This document shows, piece after piece, positions 55,219-64,000 of a DNA stretch of 64,000 nt; position 1 is the stretch's first letter; the number at the start of each line of letters is the position of its first letter. The DNA is taken from contig CM022297.1 of the NCBI GenBank assembly GCA_011799875.1, forward strand, positions 540,624,795 to 540,688,794, written 5' to 3'. The notes beneath the pieces were generated by a model. That model worked only from the letters and a program-made list of their open reading frames with translations, ran no database searches and was not told where the DNA came from. The translations under genes were made by a program, and so were the position numbers. Source of the stretch: Thinopyrum elongatum. Its lineage: Eukaryota; Streptophyta; Magnoliopsida; Poales; Poaceae.

Positions 55219-58200
55219 TCAATCCCTGCGCTGGCCTTCGATCCTTTTGATGGAGTCCACCTTCTCAAGGATCGGCGCGATGTACTTCTCAAGCGCTTCA
55301 ACATTTGCGTCCTTTGGCAGGTGGCCGAGTGCGCTGGAGAGGTCGATGCCGGGATTGCTGTGCACCACCTTGAGGAGCACCTTGCGAAGGACGGCCCGGC
55401 AAAGCCGGCGAGTCTCGTTCGCCAGTTGGGTCGCCCGGCTGGACTGGAGCGCCCTCAACGCGTTGATGATGCTTTCAAAGAACATCGTCAACCTGGCGCT
55501 TGGAGATATTCTGTCCTCGGAAGAATATCTGAAGTTCGACAAGCCCATGGTTGATAGTTCCGCGGTAAGCTTCTCCGCGGTGGCGATGAGACGGCCAGTC
55601 CAGATCTCCACTCCCTTTTCATAATCAGCCTGGGCAGCGGCAGCGCTCTTGAGCAGGTTCCTCTCTCCTTGGAGATCCTTGAGTAGAGCCTTCTCACGGG
55701 CCCTGCCGGCCTCGAGGGATTTCTGCAGCGTAGTCAGCTTCAACTCCAGAACCGCAATATTATCAGCCGCAGAGGAGAGCTGCTTGGTCTTGTCGGACAG
55801 GACAACTTGCATCTCCGCCAAGGAGTGGAGGGTTTTTTCCCTGTCTCCCTTGAGCGTCGAGAGTTCCTTGCCGTGCTCTTCGAGATCTGTTTCCAGCCTC
55901 TTCACTCTGTCGTTCAACTCGTTCTTGGCGGCCTCTGCAGCTTCGGCAGCATCGACGGCCTCCTTGAGCTTGCCGGCGTGACTTGCAGTTAGAGCTTCGA
56001 GCGCCTCCTTGTGCTTCTGCTCCAGCTCCTGGGTCCGCCGCGCGACAAGATTTTCAATGTCTTCATCCTTGCTGTGAAGCTTGGCGGCGAGCGCCTGCTC
56101 ACGGGCAGTGAGATCTTCCTCATGAGCATCAAGAGCAATGCGGCGCCCCGTCAGGAGGGCATCTTCGGCAGCAATCCTTTGAACAGCTTCATCATGGGCT
56201 TTCTCCATGTCTGATTGCTTCAGGAGGACCTCATTCCATTGCTGGCTCACTTGTTCTCGACCGGCAACCAACTCTTGAAGGGCCTCGGCGTGCCAGATTT
56301 GCATTTGTGCGACGCGCCTTTGAAAATCCGCTTCGGCTGCCTCGACAACTGCCATTCTGGAGTCCGCCTTCTCCTTTCGGGCACGATGGAGAGCCTGGAG
56401 TTTGCGGAAGTTTTCGCCCATGGCCTGAAGGAGCCGATCCTCTTTAGACTTGCCACTGCTAGCGCTGGGATCGTCAACAACTTCGAGCCTGGCAGCGGCA
56501 ACAATTTCCTCAAAAATTTCTCCTTCGGCTGGTGCCTCGGTGCTTGCCGCCCCTGGCAAGTTGATGAATAGGTTTTCGCCAACTTTGAGGTACTTGCTGG
56601 ATGAGGGCTCGTCAGATGTTGATGGCTGGTCTTCGGTGGCCGCCTCACCAGTGACAGGGGGCTCCGCGGCCGATGCAGCGCCTGGCGCTCCTGCGGCAGG
56701 AATGCCGTCAGTATGGTCTCCAGCCTCCCTGTCGCCCTCCGCGGCAGGTTCTTCCGCGATTTCCATTCGTGCCGTCTTGGCAGCCTCCCCGTCAAGAGCA
56801 TCACCGGCCCCGGCAACATCATCCTTGGTGGCCTCGCTGGCGGTGATCCTGTCCGCTTCGGCAGCAGCATCCCTGGCGGTCTCCTCGATGACGGCGTCGA
56901 CGTCCATATGTTCCATCTCAGAGAACTCTGAAGGGAGAAGGAGAAGGTCAGAATAAGATCGAATTTTTGGATTTTGAAGTGATCAAAGATAAAGAAGTAA
57001 GGGGAAAAGAATAGCTAGCACTTTGAGGCGATCGAGTACCTGCGTCGGGCTGTCGAGAAGTAGCTTCGCCTCTCCCGGCGACTCCGGTTGCCGGGAGTGG
57101 GTTGCCGGAGTCCGTGCTTGTCGGCTCCTCCTCAATCTGGACAGGCTCGTCGGCAGGATCTCTTGCTGGAGACGTGCTTGTGGGCGGAGCGGTCGTTGAA
57201 GGAGGCACAATGGGGCGATCCTCTCCTTGTTGCCGTTCTTCTCCTGCGAACCCGAAGATATCAGCGACAAGAATGGAAGCTTCGGCACCAGCCAACAGAA
57301 AAAGGGACAATGGACTTACGCTGGGGGCTGCGCTGAGGACTAGGCTCCGGGCTCACGATGACGGTCTCTGGCATGCTAGTGGAGCCTGCCGGGGGCTCAT
57401 CGCCCGTAGAAGTCCTTGACCTCTTTGCCATCCTCTCCAGCAAGGTTTCTGTGTCACTGCAGAAGCAATACAAGCAAGTCAGTAAAGATTGATGCAAGAT
57501 TGGAAGGTAAAAGTTGTGGCGAAGTACTTACTCTTCTTCCTCTCGCTCCGGACTAAAGCCGGAGATGTCGAAGTCGACCTCCGTTGTGGTGTCTGAGTGG
57601 GGAGGCGGAGGAGGAGTCCTAGGCCGTTTGGCTGTGGCGGGCGCCGGGGCAGTTTCCGGTGCGGTGGCGCGAGACCCTCCTGCCGCCCCAGCAGTGGCCG
57701 CTGGTGCGGGGCTCGCACGCCGTGCAGGCTGTTGACGGGCCCCCTGCCGCGGTCCGGTCTTGTCGGCCACTTTCTTGCCGGGGGCTTCGCCGCTCGAAGA
57801 GGGCTGGCTTGCCGGGATGTCAGACGCAGTCTTCCGAAGAACACGTTTCGTCTTCTTCTTCGGGGGAGGGGGCTCTTCCCGCGTCTCTTCTTCTTCGACT
57901 GAGTCCTCGCCGGACAAGATTTCAGCGGCTGCGCCGCTCTCTTCCCCGGCAACCTCATCCTCCCCGGCAGGCCTCGCCTCCACTACCACCTCTGCCTCGC
58001 TGGCTTCCCACTCCGTGAAGCCAACGCTGCCGGCCTCCGCGGCAAGATTCGCTTCCTCCACTCTGGTAGCGATGTATGCTACCTCCTGATCCGTGGTGGC
58101 GCGAATAAGATCTGGTTCTTGCCGGATAGGCTTCTCCGTCAGATTGTCGAAGAATTTCTGCGCTTCTTCCTCGCTTGGCTTGACCCAGGTCGGGTCAAGG

Positions 58201-59174
58201 CCGTGGGCGTTGAACATCGGCAAGAAAGCAATGATCGACCCCAGCGCAGAGTTGTTGCACAAGGGGACGATCCTTGCCAGCAGCCGGTGCTTGTCTTCGC
58301 GCTGAAATAACTTCTGGCGGAGGGCGCCAAGCTGCATAACGGTCAAGTTGTTGTTTAGCCCGGGGCGCAGCCTCATAACATCCGCTACGTTCTTATACTC
58401 CCAGGCTGGCCTTCCCCTATTCTGCAGAGGGGCGATGCGGCGGCGAAGGAAGTCGAAGCCGATCATCTCCATTGTCAGCCCGGCAGCCTTCAAGCGAAGG
58501 ATTCTGGTAGTGGCGATTGTGAGCTTCTCGTCTTCTGCGGCGAGATCGCCCCAATCCTTGCCGCGGACCACCTTCTGTCGCCGGGGATGACAAAAAGGAT
58601 GAGGATCTGCTTCCTGGATCCAGCACCATTCGGCCCGCCACTCGTCCCACTTTTCGCGGTAAACTCCATCTGGGTATATCTCCTTGTTCCAGGCCCTTGG
58701 AATCCAAGCAATAGATCCAGAGAGAGCCTCTCCTTTTTGGATTCGAGGACAGAAATAGTGGCGGAAGAGAGCGGAATTGGGGATCACGCCGGCAAAATTT
58801 TCACAAAGATGGGCAAAGATCGACATGCAAAATACGGCATTCGGCGTGAAGTCAAGAAGGCGGAAGCCGTACGTATACATGATGTCGTTGAAGAAATCGG
58901 AAAAAAGTGGACAGAGCCCACAATAAAAGTACGCGGTGAAGAAGGGGTATCTGTCCGATCCGCCTTTGGAATTAGCACCTGGGATGACGCGCGTGGCGGG
59001 GTGGGCTTGTGTTCCCTTCGCCCACATGCATTGGTATCGTCCCTTCAAGGTTTCGGCGTCAAGCGTCGGAGGGAAGACGACGAGCCTCTTCCGCATCTTC
59101 ACCAGCTCGCTTTCCGGAACTTCGGCTTTTGCCTCCTTGTCTGTGCCCTTGCCCTTGCTGGTCTTGGGCGGCAT
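55219..59174 (-). CDS. Antisense accessory gene of a Tat-like Gypsy element (Transposase_28-type, nuclear coiled-coil protein)
   Basis: Four exons on the minus strand (59174-57532, 57456-57320, 57243-57040, 56927-55219) join in frame to exactly 1231 codons. The 5' splice sites are GTAAGT, GTAAGT and GTACTC; all acceptors are CAG or GCAG. Residues about 40-240 form the Pfam 'putative gypsy type transposon' domain (FFTAYFYCGLCPLFSDFFND, FCMSIFAHLCENFAGVIPNS, WIPRAWNKEIYPDG). The middle is acidic, then basic and Pro-rich, with likely nuclear signals (PPPPKKKTKRVLRK, KRPRTPPPPP). Exon 4 encodes a long coiled coil (AVEAAEADFQRRVAQMQIWH, KNELNDRVKRLETDLEEHGK). It runs against the element and has its own TATA-like CATAAAAAGGAG about 160 bp upstream. 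Grande of maize has a comparable antisense gene for a nuclear protein. No breaks; function unknown. Confidence 0.85.
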
Positions 59175-59579
59175 GGCGGCTGTGGAGATGGAAGCAGGAG
59201 GATGGAACGAGCGCAGGAATGGCGAGCAGAAGAGAAGGAAGATTTCGCTCTAAGCTCGAGCAGAGGAAGGCGATGGCAATAGCCAGATTGGAAAGAAGAG
59301 GGGGTGAATGGGTCTGCGCCTCCACGACTTCTCCTTTTTATGGGGAAGGAGCGGGGCCGCCTTGTTTATCCCCCAATATGAATGCGCCTCTGTGGGCGCG
59401 AAACAGTTTGCAGCCTTTTTGGCACGCTTCCCACATCACGCGCTCCGTGCGCGTAGTGGGGGGCACAGTAAAACAAGATCTTTGCGAGCAGTTGATTCCC
59501 TGCCACGCGTGCCCGTGCACTGTTTGGGCCTAGCCCAACAACGCCTCGCACTCGTGTGTGGCCCAGGCCCGGGGGCTCC

Positions 59580-60451
59580 TGTCGGTGTACTAAGTATTGG
59601 GCCCTTAGTACCCCTTACTTGTGCACGGGCAGTTGTAGCCGTCCTCGCGGCAAGGCTTGCCGGGATCAGCTCGAGGTCGATTTAAGTTGTCAAGGAAATC
59701 ATCAAGTCAGAAATCTGAGGATCAGCAAATGAGCAAAGCTGGAAATCGAAGACCAGCCTCCCCGGCAAGATCCTTGCTAGGGTGGCCTGAGGAGCCCGGC
59801 AAGGATTGGCGCCCGGCAAGGCTCGGCGCCCGGCAAGGATCGGTTCCCGGCAAGGCCTGGCGCCCGGCAAGTTTCGGCACCTGGCGAGGTTCTGCCACTG
59901 TGCCACCGCTTCGGCACAGTGACGAGTCTGACATTCTGGCTCCTTCCATGGATGCGTGGCAGCGCGCCAGTGGAGGAGAGCTTAAGCGGTGCTGATGGGA
60001 TGGCCCCTTTTTCCATCCCCAAGAAAGTGAGGACACCTAAACGGACACCTCACGGTGCATTAAATGCGCTTGTCCTAATCCGTCAGGGGTTAGGTATGAT
60101 ACCCTGTAGCCACTTTACACCTCAATGTATGTACATTTTGCCACTGTGGAGACCCCTTTGAGCATATAAAAGGAGGCCCAAGGCAACTGCAACAGAAGAG
60201 GAGAACTTCTGGCCCATTCTGCATGCGTAGCTGCTCTTTGAACGTACTGTTCATTGCGAGCGCTCCTGAAGGCTGGGCTCAAGAACATCAACAAGAACAC
60301 AAAGCAGGAGTAGGGTTTTACGCTGATCAGCGGCCCGAACCTGGGTAAAAACCTCACGCGTCGATCACCGGTTCTGCTCTTTGCGTGTACCTCTCCCCCC
60401 GCCGAATCGTAAAGGGGTCTCTCGGGATCGCATAGGTGTCGAGCCCCGACA
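59580..60451 (+). repeat. Gypsy 3' LTR, complete
   Basis: 872 bp from TGTCGGTGTACTAAG to GTGTCGAGCCCCGACA, with TATA box near 60165 (CATATAAAAGGAGGCCC). Followed by the target duplication AACTG. Confidence 0.9.
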
Positions 60452-60456
60452 AACTG

Positions 60457-60682
60457 CTATGATCCTGGAATATGTGATTCAGTGGAAAACTCATATGCAC
60501 GTGTTGAATGATAAACTGTTAAATAAAAGGCTTCTAGTCTTGCCTCTAGGTCATGCCAGTAATTCAATACTTACAAAGCCAGTTTCACACAAATTATAAA
60601 TTTATGTGAAAGCATGATAGATGCATTGAAATGCAAATGATACACACGGATCTGAATATTGTCAGATTTGATAGGACGAAGT
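60457..60682 (+). repeat. Copia LTR fragment, right half, and adjoining DNA
   Basis: Continues the LTR interrupted at 53105 (CTATGATCCTGGAATATGTG, GGAAAACTCATATGCACGTG), similar to the LTR at 3002-5159 until about 60570. The last 110 bp are unassigned and contain an imperfect palindrome (TTTCACA ... TGTGAAA, 60583-60611). Confidence 0.65.
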
Positions 60683-62449
60683 TGATGGAAATATGCCCTA
60701 GAGGCAATAATAAAATGGTTATTATTATATTTCCTAAATCATGATAATGGTTTATTATTCATGCTAGAATTGTATTGATCGGAAACTTAAATACATGTGT
60801 GAATACATAAATAAATACCGTGTCCCTAGTAAGCCTCTACTAGACTAGCTCGTTGATCAAAGATGGTTAAGGTTTCCTAACCATAGACATGTGTTGTCAT
60901 TTGATAACGGGATCACATCATTAAGAGAATGATGTGATGAACAAGACCCATCCGTTAGCTTAGCATATTGATCGTTCAGTTTATTGCTATTGGTTTCTTC
61001 ATGTCAAATACTTATTCCTTCGACTATGAGAATATGCAACTCCCGGATACCGGAGGAATACCTTGTGTGCTATCAAACGTCACAACGTAACTGGGTGATC
61101 ATAAAGATGCTCTACAGGTATCTCCGAAGGTGTTTGTTGAGTTGTCATAGATCGAGATTAGGATTTGTCACTCCGACTATCGGAGAGGTATCTCTGGGCC
61201 CTCTTGGTAATACACATCATAAGCTTGCAAGCAAATGACTAAGGAGTTAGTCACAAGGTGATGTATTACGGAACGAGTAAAGAGACTTGCCGGTAATGAG
61301 ATTGAACTAGGTATGAAGATACCAACAATCGAATCTCGGGCAAGTAACATACCGATGGACAAAGGGAATTACGTATGTTGTCATAACGGTTCGACCGATA
61401 AAGATCTTCGTAGAATATGTAGGAGCCAATATGGGCATCCAGGTTACGCTATTTGTTATTGACCGGAGAGGTGTCTCGGTTATGTCTACATAGTTCTCGA
61501 ACCCGTAGGGTCCGCACGCTTCGTTGACGATATAGTGTTATATGAGTTATATGTTTTGGTGACCGAATGTTGTTCGGAGTCCCGATGAGATCACGGGCAT
61601 GACGAGGAGTCTCGAAATGGTCGAGAGGTAAAGATTGATATATAGGACAATGGTATTTGGACACCGGAAGTGTTTCGGGACGTACTGGGAAGGAATCGGG
61701 TCACCGGAAGGGGTTCCGGGCACCCCCCGGCAAGATATGGGCCTTGTGGGCCAAAGGAGGGGACAGACCAGCCCACAAGGGGGCTGGTGCACCCCCTCCC
61801 TTGTTTGGCCAACCCTAGGGAAGGAAAAAGGGGAGGGCTAGCCCCTCCTGTCTTTCCCTCTCATGGGAGAAAGGAAAGGAGGGGGCGCCACCCTCCCCTG
61901 CCTTTCCCCGCACTCCAAATAAGGAAAGGGGGGCGCGGCTTGGGAGGGACCCCAAGTAGGATTCCTCCTACTTGGGCGCCTCCTTTAGCTGCTCCTCCCT
62001 CCCTCCCACCTATATATATGTGGGAAGGGGGCGCCTAGCAGACAACAGACAATTGCCTAGCCGTGTGCGGCGCACCCCTCCACCGTTTACACCCCCGGTC
62101 ATATTTTCGTAGTGCTTAGGCGAAGCCCTGCGGAGATCACTTCACCATCACCGTCACCACGCCGCCGTGCTGACGGAACTCATCTACTACCTCGACGTCT
62201 TGCTGGATCAAGAAGGCGAGGAACGTCACCGCGCTGAACGTGTGCAGAACGCGGAGGTGTCATGCGTTCGGTACTTGATCGGTTGAAGCGCGAAGAAGTT
62301 CGACTACATCAACCGCGTTGTGAAATGCTTCCGCTTACAGCTACGAGGGTACGTAGACACACTCTCCTCCTTGTTGCTATGCATCTCCATGGATAGATCA
62401 TTGCGTGTGCGTAGAAATTTTTTTGTTTTCCATGCAACGATTCCTAACA
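60683..62449 (+). repeat. 5' LTR of the Angela/WIS/BARE-type element
   Basis: TG...CA ends (first bases TGATGG for the usual TGTTGG), typical length near 1.75 kb, TATA box in CTATATATATGTGGGAAGG at about 62010-62020. PBS follows after one base. Confidence 0.9.
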
Positions 62450-62450
62450 G

Positions 62451-62464
62451 TGGCATCATGAGCC
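62451..62464 (+). other. Primer binding site of the Angela/WIS/BARE-type element
   Basis: TGGCATCATGAGCC, one base after the LTR end; same as 2987-3000 on the other strand. Confidence 0.85.
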
Positions 62465-63321
62465 AGGTCTATGCGTAGATGATATGCACGAGTAGAACAA
62501 AGAGTTGTGGGCGGTGAGAGTCATACTGCTTACCACCAACGTCTTATTTTGATTCGGCGGTATTGTGGGATGAAGCGGCCCGGACCAACCTTACATGTCC
62601 ACGCACATGAGACCGGTTCCACCGACAGACATGCAACTAGTTTTGCATAAAGGTGGTTGGCGGGTGTCTGTTTCTCCTACTTTAGTTGAATCGAATTTGA
62701 CTATGGCCAGTCCTTGAAGAAGGTTAAAACAGCAAACTTGATGAATCACCGTTGTGGTTTTTGCCGTAGGTAAGAACGGTTCTTACTAGATGCCCGTAGC
62801 AGCCACGTAAAACTTGCAACAACAAAGTAGAGGACGTCTAACTTGTTTTTGCAGGGCATGTTGTGATGTGATATGGTCAAGACATGATGTGATAAACGTT
62901 ATTGTATGAGATGATCATGTTTTGTAAGTTATCGGCAACCGGCAGGAGCCTTATGGTTGTCTTTTTATTATATGAAATGCATACGCCATGTAATTGCTTT
63001 ACTTTATCACTATGCGTTAGCGATAGTTGTAGAAGCAATAGTTGGCAAGACGGCCACGACGCAACGATGGAGATCAAGGTGTCGAGCCGGTGACGATGGA
63101 TATCATGACGATGCTTTGGAGATGGAGATCAAAAGCACAAGATGATGATGGCCATATCATGTCACATATTTTGATTGCATGTGATGTTTATCTTTTATGC
63201 ATCTTATTTTGCTTAGAACGACGGTAGCATTATAAGATGATCCCTTCACTAAATTTCAAGGTAAAAGTGTTCTCTCTGAGTATGCACCGTTGCTACAGTT
63301 CATCGTTTCGAGACACCACGT

Positions 63322-64000
63322 TGTTGGGGAACGTAGTATGCAATTTCAAAAATTTCCTACGCTCACGCAAGATCTATCTAGGAGATGCATAGCAACGAGG
63401 GAGAGAGTGTGTCTACGTACCCTCGTAGACCATAAGCGGAAGCGTTTCACAACGCGGTTAATGTAGTCGAACTTTCTTCGCGCTCCACCGATCGAGTACC
63501 GAACGTACGGCACCTCCGAGTTCTGCACACGTTCAGCTCGGTGACGTCCCTCGCCTTCTTGATCCAGCAAGGTATCGAGGTAGTAGATGGGTTCCATCAG
63601 CACGACGGCGTGGTGACGGTGATGGTGATGTGATCCACGCAGGGCTTCGCCTAAGCACCGCGAGAATATGACCGGGGGTGTAAACTGTGGAGGGGGGGCC
63701 GCACACGGCTAACAATTGGTGTTGTGTCTCTTTGGGGCGCCCCTCCCCTCTATTTATATATGTGTAGGGGCTTGGAGTAGAAGGAATAGTGCCATGTTAA
63801 CAGTAATCATGAATAGTAAACACGTGGACTTGGACTCCAAGTCCAATCCTATTCCTACTAGGACTCCTTACCTTTTTGCCTTCCCTAGCCACATGGGCTT
63901 TTGAGGACTTAGTGCGCCTAGCCCAATAAGGCCAAGGCGCCTCCCCTTAGCCCATGCCAGCCCTTGGGATGTGGTGGACCCACTTGTGGACTTTCGGACC
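63322..64000 (-). repeat. LTR of another Copia-like element, inverted, incomplete
   Basis: Plus strand starts TGTTGGGGAACGTAGTATGC. Read on the minus strand, its last 400 bp resemble the last 400 bp of the LTR at 60683-62449 (shared AGCCGTGTGCGGC, TTTACACCCCCGGTCATATT, TGCTTAGGCGAAGCCCTGCG, GTGCAGAAC, CGAGGGTACGTAGACACACT). A TATA box in reverse lies near 63753-63760. No PBS lies at its left edge, so it is probably the 3' LTR of a minus-strand element continuing to the right. It interrupts the leader of the preceding element at ACCACGT. Confidence 0.75.

Larger units (their letters stand above)
53106..60451 (+). mobile_element. Gypsy (Tat-lineage-like) LTR element, gag-pol deleted, with antisense gene
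   Basis: Direct LTRs at 53106-53931 and 59580-60451 and perfect 5-bp target duplications AACTG (53101-53105, 60452-60456) define the insertion. The LTR TATA box (GCATATAAAAGGAGGCCC) sets the element on the plus strand, and GGCCCGGGGGCTCC before the right LTR is where a polypurine tract is expected. No gag, protease, reverse transcriptase or integrase remains. The interior is a long 3' region holding a four-exon antisense gene, as known for Tat-lineage elements such as Grande. By eye the LTRs differ at 11 of about 823 positions (1.3 %), suggesting an age well under one million years at commonly used rates. Confidence 0.85.
60683..63321 (+). mobile_element. Angela/WIS/BARE-type Copia retrotransposon, 5' LTR and leader
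   Basis: A 1767-bp LTR (60683-62449) starting TGATGGAAATATGCCCTAGA and ending CGATTCCTAACA, then the PBS and about 850 bp of untranslated leader (for example GCAGGGCATGTTGTGATGTG, GATGATCATGTTTTGTAAGT, CTTCACTAAATTTCAAGG). These I recognise as features of the abundant Triticeae Angela/WIS/BARE family. The leader is interrupted at 63321 by another LTR in inverted orientation; gag-pol is outside the window. Confidence 0.9.

Noticed and set aside
57514..59685. Plus-strand ORFs opposite the Gypsy antisense gene
   Set aside because: Shadows of the long minus-strand exon, which has matching splice sites and a recognised domain.
1..64000. tRNA, rRNA, snoRNA or organelle inserts
   Set aside because: None seen by eye; the only tRNA-related sequences are the retrotransposon primer binding sites. 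A tRNAscan or Infernal run would settle this.

Overview
This is nuclear DNA of a Triticeae grass (wheat, Aegilops, rye or barley group). The evidence is repeat content: Copia elements of the BARE/WIS/Angela type, grass CACTA elements with GGTCCCGGTT or TTTGCCGTC subterminal repeats, Stowaway MITEs, and spliced monocot-type genes. The window is mostly nested transposable elements around a small island of three host genes. Species and family names are my recognition from memory; no database was searched.

Layout. 1-5159: minus-strand Copia element (2.16-kb 5' LTR, PBS, leader with 179-bp tandem repeats) that cut off the 3' end of a CACTA element. 5160-17200: minus-strand CACTA copy 1. It holds a small membrane-protein gene, a transposase gene with three stop codons, and a second gene (Transposase_24-like plus Ulp1-type protease). 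Between the two larger genes lies a roughly 0.5-kb hairpin made from a fragment of an SNF2-type helicase gene. 17632-22120: non-autonomous CACTA carrying a three-exon B3-domain gene with one in-frame stop. 22121-24199: unassigned DNA, a LINE tail and a MITE. 24200-28140: LINE with an uninterrupted endonuclease/reverse transcriptase ORF and 14-bp target duplications. 28813-31122: host DUF4220/DUF594 gene. 31168-34715: hAT element with perfect 8-bp target duplications, inserted 45 bp past that gene's stop. 35749-36281: host TEN1 (telomere CST subunit), minus strand. 37750-38784: decayed Gypsy gag. 40137-41549: host type I metacaspase, minus strand, four exons. 41825-43510: AT-rich repeat. About 43862-51400: CACTA copy 2, a shortened relative of copy 1 lacking the second gene and the hairpin. 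51808-53017: decayed PIF/Harbinger element. 53018-60570: Copia LTR fragment split by a Gypsy element (53106-60451, target duplication AACTG) that has lost gag-pol but keeps a four-exon antisense gene of 1230 codons. 60683-63321: 5' LTR and leader of an Angela/WIS/BARE-type Copia. 63322-64000: start of another LTR in inverted orientation.

How it fits together. The host island (DUF594 gene, TEN1, metacaspase) spans about 13 kb and has absorbed one hAT and one LINE near the DUF594 gene without visible damage to the coding exons. The most interesting material is cargo inside transposons: the SNF2-derived inverted repeat and the membrane-protein gene in CACTA copy 1, the B3 gene in the second CACTA, and the intact antisense gene in the Gypsy derivative. 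The hairpin could generate small RNAs against a host chromatin-remodelling gene; that is inference and is set out in the findings.
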